Shown here: piece after piece, positions 32,701 through 34,395 of the stretch
Numbering within the stretch: the first letter of the stretch is position 1
Layout of the letters: each line of letters starts with the position of its first letter
NCBI GenBank assembly: GCA_934725535.1
Contig: CAKVBV010000022.1
Span: 1 to 34,395 of the forward strand
Direction: 5' to 3'
Source: an uncultured Bacteroidales bacterium
Lineage (GTDB): Bacteria; Bacteroidota; Bacteroidia; Bacteroidales; Paludibacteraceae
DNA length: 34,395 nucleotides
The notes under the pieces: generated by a model
Told to the model about the DNA's origin: nothing
The model's input: only the letters and a program-made list of their open reading frames with translations
Databases searched by the model: none
Position numbers and translations under genes: made by a program

Positions 32701-32795
32701 CATAGGGGACGACGCGGCTCGCGTCGTCATGCGCCGCAGGCGCACTTTACCAATACTAGTTACTTTGATGACGCGAGCCGCGTCGTCCCCTATAC
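32701..32795. repeat. REP-like inverted pair, copies C and D
   Basis: Copy C (32708-32728, GACGACGCG-GCT-CGCGTCGTC) and copy D (32767-32787, opposite orientation, one G:U) together with flanking ATAGGGG/CCCCTAT form a ~28-bp near-perfect inverted repeat around a ~35-base spacer. The spacer holds a third palindrome, TGCGCC-GCA-GGCGCA (32730-32744). The paired arrangement resembles the doublets of bacterial REP/BIME elements. It lies directly after the ATPase stop codon and might also terminate transcription. Confidence 0.75.
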
Positions 32796-32816
32796 ATAGC
32801 GTTGTCCCCCGATAAG

Positions 32817-34004
32817 TTACTGAAACAAACCGACAAGGTCGTCAGCAAGAAATGTCTCTATGGGGATACCGTTGCTACCGACAATCACTGAGCGGTGCGG
32901 GTGGAACATTTCCTCAAAACGATGCAGCCCTGCAGTGCCGGCAATATCATTGCTCTTTACCTCAATGGCTACGATACGGGAGTTGCGCACCAGTACAAAA
33001 TCCACCTCGTCATTTCCATCCCGCCAATAGAATACACGGAAATTGCCGGTATAGGCACAATTGATGATATGCGCACCCACGGCAGACTCGAAGAAACGTC
33101 CCCAGAGTTTACGGTCGTTGCGTGCCGCAGCAAAATCATAGTCGGAATAGAAAGACAACAATGCATTGTTGTACACCTGATACTTGGGTACAGACGCACG
33201 GCGACGGACTTGGTTCATCGCAAACTTTTGCAGCCCGCACACCATACCGCTTTGGTCAAGCAGGTCCAGATAGCCCGACAGAGTGGTCGTATTGCCGGCG
33301 TCTTGCAGTTGTCCTACCATCTTGGTGAGCGAGAGCAACTGTCCCGAACAGGCGGCACTGAGTTCAAACGTGCGGCGCAACAACGCCGGTTTGCCGATGG
33401 GACTGTCCATCAGTATGTCGTTGTTGATGGTGGCATCCACAATAGAACTGCGAATATAGTCGCGCCACCTATCCGGGTCATGGATATAGTCCGCCGCACC
33501 CGGGTAGCCGCCATAGTAGATATACTCGTCCAAGGTAACGCCAAAGGCTTCGTGCATCTCGGAGTACGACCAGTTGGGCATACGTATGACCTCAAACCGC
33601 CCCTTGAGGCTGTCAGACAGTCCCCGTTCCAACATCACACGCGAAGAACCAAGCAGCACTACTTTGATATTGGTGTCGCTGAATGTGTCTGCATCCCACT
33701 CTTTCTTCACGGCATCGCTCCAGCGCGGCAGACGCTGTACCTCGTCTATCACGAGCAGGAGTTCCGTGAGGTGTTCGATATGCATCTTGTTTCGTGCGGT
33801 AGCCCAGCACTCGCTTATCCATTCGTTGCCGGTTGTGGCGACATTGTCGGTGGAGAAATGCAGCCACGGAATGTCAGTGGCACGCAGCACCTGTTTGATA
33901 AGCGTGGATTTGCCTACCTGACGCGGTCCTTCGATGACCTGAATACACTTGCGCGTCTCACTGATACGCGACATAAGTATCTGATATTGTTTGCGTTCCA
34001 TCAC
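32817..34004 (-). CDS. AAA_14 / DUF4143 family ATP-binding protein
   Basis: The 395-residue protein has Walker A GPRQVGKST (26-34), Walker B LLLVIDE (82-88), a sensor-like LLGSSR (117-122) and the motif YYGGYPGA (163-170) usual for the family. Residues ~180-395 are the DUF4143 region, with a PD-(D/E)xK-like core: D335 in DEVDFV and E348-V-K350 in IAIEVKS. Members are very abundant in Bacteroidales, often in accessory DNA, and their biological role is not established. Its own promoter and leader repeats lie at 34017-34105. Another subfamily's relic is found 0.6 kb downstream. Complete, with no frameshift. Confidence 0.9.
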   Translation of the reverse strand: MMERKQYQILMSRISETRKCIQVIEGPRQVGKSTLIKQVLRATDIPWLHFSTDNVATTGNEWISECWATARNKMHIEHLTELLLVIDEVQRLPRWSDAVKKEWDADTFSDTNIKVVLLGSSRVMLERGLSDSLKGRFEVIRMPNWSYSEMHEAFGVTLDEYIYYGGYPGAADYIHDPDRWRDYIRSSIVDATINNDILMDSPIGKPALLRRTFELSAACSGQLLSLTKMVGQLQDAGNTTTLSGYLDLLDQSGMVCGLQKFAMNQVRRRASVPKYQVYNNALLSFYSDYDFAAARNDRKLWGRFFESAVGAHIINCAYTGNFRVFYWRDGNDEVDFVLVRNSRIVAIEVKSNDIAGTAGLHRFEEMFHPHRSVIVGSNGIPIETFLADDLVGLFQ

Positions 34005-34015
34005 ACTTGCACAAA

Positions 34016-34058
34016 TTTACTCAATGGAGTGAGTAAAATTACTCAATGGAATGAGTTA
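34016..34058. repeat. Two 22-bp-spaced dyads in the ATPase leader
   Basis: TTACTCA-N6-TGAGTAA at 34017-34036 and TTACTCA-N6-TGAGTTA at 34039-34058, start to start 22 bp. The pair occupies most of the ~60-base leader between the predicted start and the ATG at 34004. The half-site and the spacing are shared with the restriction-gene leader at 3242-3307. Confidence 0.8.
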
Positions 34059-34073
34059 TTTTGTTTACCGCTG

Positions 34074-34105
34074 CAAAGTTACTGCATTTCAATCATATAT
34101 ACAAG
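34074..34105 (-). promoter_or_regulatory. Promoter of the ATPase gene
   Basis: On the minus strand CTTG (34105-34102), 20 nt, TAACTTTG (34081-34074): the Bacteroidota consensus with one mismatch in the -33 box. Predicted start near 34068, just upstream of the two dyads. Confidence 0.7.
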
Positions 34106-34128
34106 CCCATATCGTATTTTCAGGGGAG

Positions 34129-34395
34129 TTACCGTACCTTGCAAGCACGGAAATGCCCCAGATACCCTCTGTATGACATATACGACTGAAAGCAGGCTTG
34201 ATATTCCGCCGCACTCATCTCCCGCTGCAACCGCATTGCCCAATCATGCGTATGGAGATGGTATTTCGCCAACGTGCGGTGCGTGCAATGGCGGTAATGA
34301 GGATACACCACTGCCCCCAGAAACTCCAAGGGCGGTACACGGTGTTGCCTATCGGGCAGACTGACCGGCTGCAACACTATCTTGTGCGGGTGAAT
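34129..34395 (-). CDS. Reverse transcriptase, C-terminal part (cut by window edge)
   Basis: The frame is open to the right edge and ends at 34129. The 88 visible residues include HPHKIVLQPVSL, PPLEFLGAVVYPHYR, HCTHRTLAKY and the end SYRGYLGHFRACKVR. LHPxK...xxFLGxxxxP...RT followed by a C-terminal SYxGxxxH motif is the end of the palm and thumb of bacterial reverse transcriptases, most like those of diversity-generating retroelements and group-II-like enzymes. The catalytic YxDD lies outside the window, so the subtype cannot be assigned. The first codon shown is internal, not a start. Confidence 0.75.
   Translation of the reverse strand: MHPHKIVLQPVSLPDRQHRVPPLEFLGAVVYPHYRHCTHRTLAKYHLHTHDWAMRLQREMSAAEYQACFQSYMSYRGYLGHFRACKVR

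Noticed and set aside
32895..34364. 489-codon open frame on the + strand
   Set aside because: It is antisense to the AAA_14 ATPase and the reverse transcriptase end, both of which have clear motifs.

Overview
The window is a chromosomal segment of a member of the order Bacteroidales (Bacteroidota). Four lines of evidence support this: the gene order rpsL-rpsG-fusA-rpsJ-...-rplQ with no tuf gene; promoters of the Bacteroidota type (TTTG, exactly 20 nt, TAnnTTTG); A-rich leaders in place of Shine-Dalgarno sites at nearly all genes; and a BspA-like secreted protein ending in a C-terminal tail typical of this group. Genus cannot be fixed from the sequence.

Layout. (1) 1-450, left edge: a candidate structured RNA on the + strand, an orphan C-terminal coding remnant and a hairpin. 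(2) 452-3211 (-): a single-chain MmeI-like restriction-modification enzyme, whose own promoter and three 22-bp-spaced leader repeats lie at 3242-3338. (3) 3416-22588 (-): the fused str/S10/spc/alpha ribosomal superoperon, from two tandem promoters upstream of rpsL to an intrinsic terminator after rplQ. It holds 33 genes: 29 ribosomal proteins plus EF-G, SecY, methionine aminopeptidase, IF-1 and RNA polymerase alpha, with rpmD and rpmJ being short genes easily missed. (4) 22600-23680: a gene-poor stretch with about 4.2 tandem copies of a ~139-bp repeat, a degenerate 10-bp repeat and terminator hairpins. (5) 23683-31344 (-): a three-gene cell-surface operon encoding a lipoprotein, an outer-membrane beta-barrel and a 2166-residue LRR/Fn3/jelly-roll protein, behind a leader of about 400 nt. 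(6) 31790-32816: an intergenic repeat zone with REP-like palindromes, an 11-bp tandem repeat, the decayed 5' end of an ATPase gene and a distant copy of the ~139-bp repeat. (7) 32817-34004 (-): an AAA_14/DUF4143 ATPase whose leader carries the same 22-bp-spaced motif as the restriction gene. (8) 34129-34395 (-): the C-terminus of a reverse transcriptase that runs off the right edge.

The core is housekeeping translation and secretion machinery. The flanks are accessory DNA: restriction-modification, reverse transcriptase, mobile-type ATPases and several repeat families. The signals I judge most worth following are the TTACTCAAT motif repeated at 22-bp steps in the leaders of two unrelated accessory genes 31 kb apart, the REP-like palindrome family, the three-fold ~350-residue super-repeat in the giant surface protein, the AT-rich specificity segment of the restriction enzyme, and the unidentified RNA at the left edge. 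No tRNA, rRNA, CRISPR array, integrase or transposase was seen.
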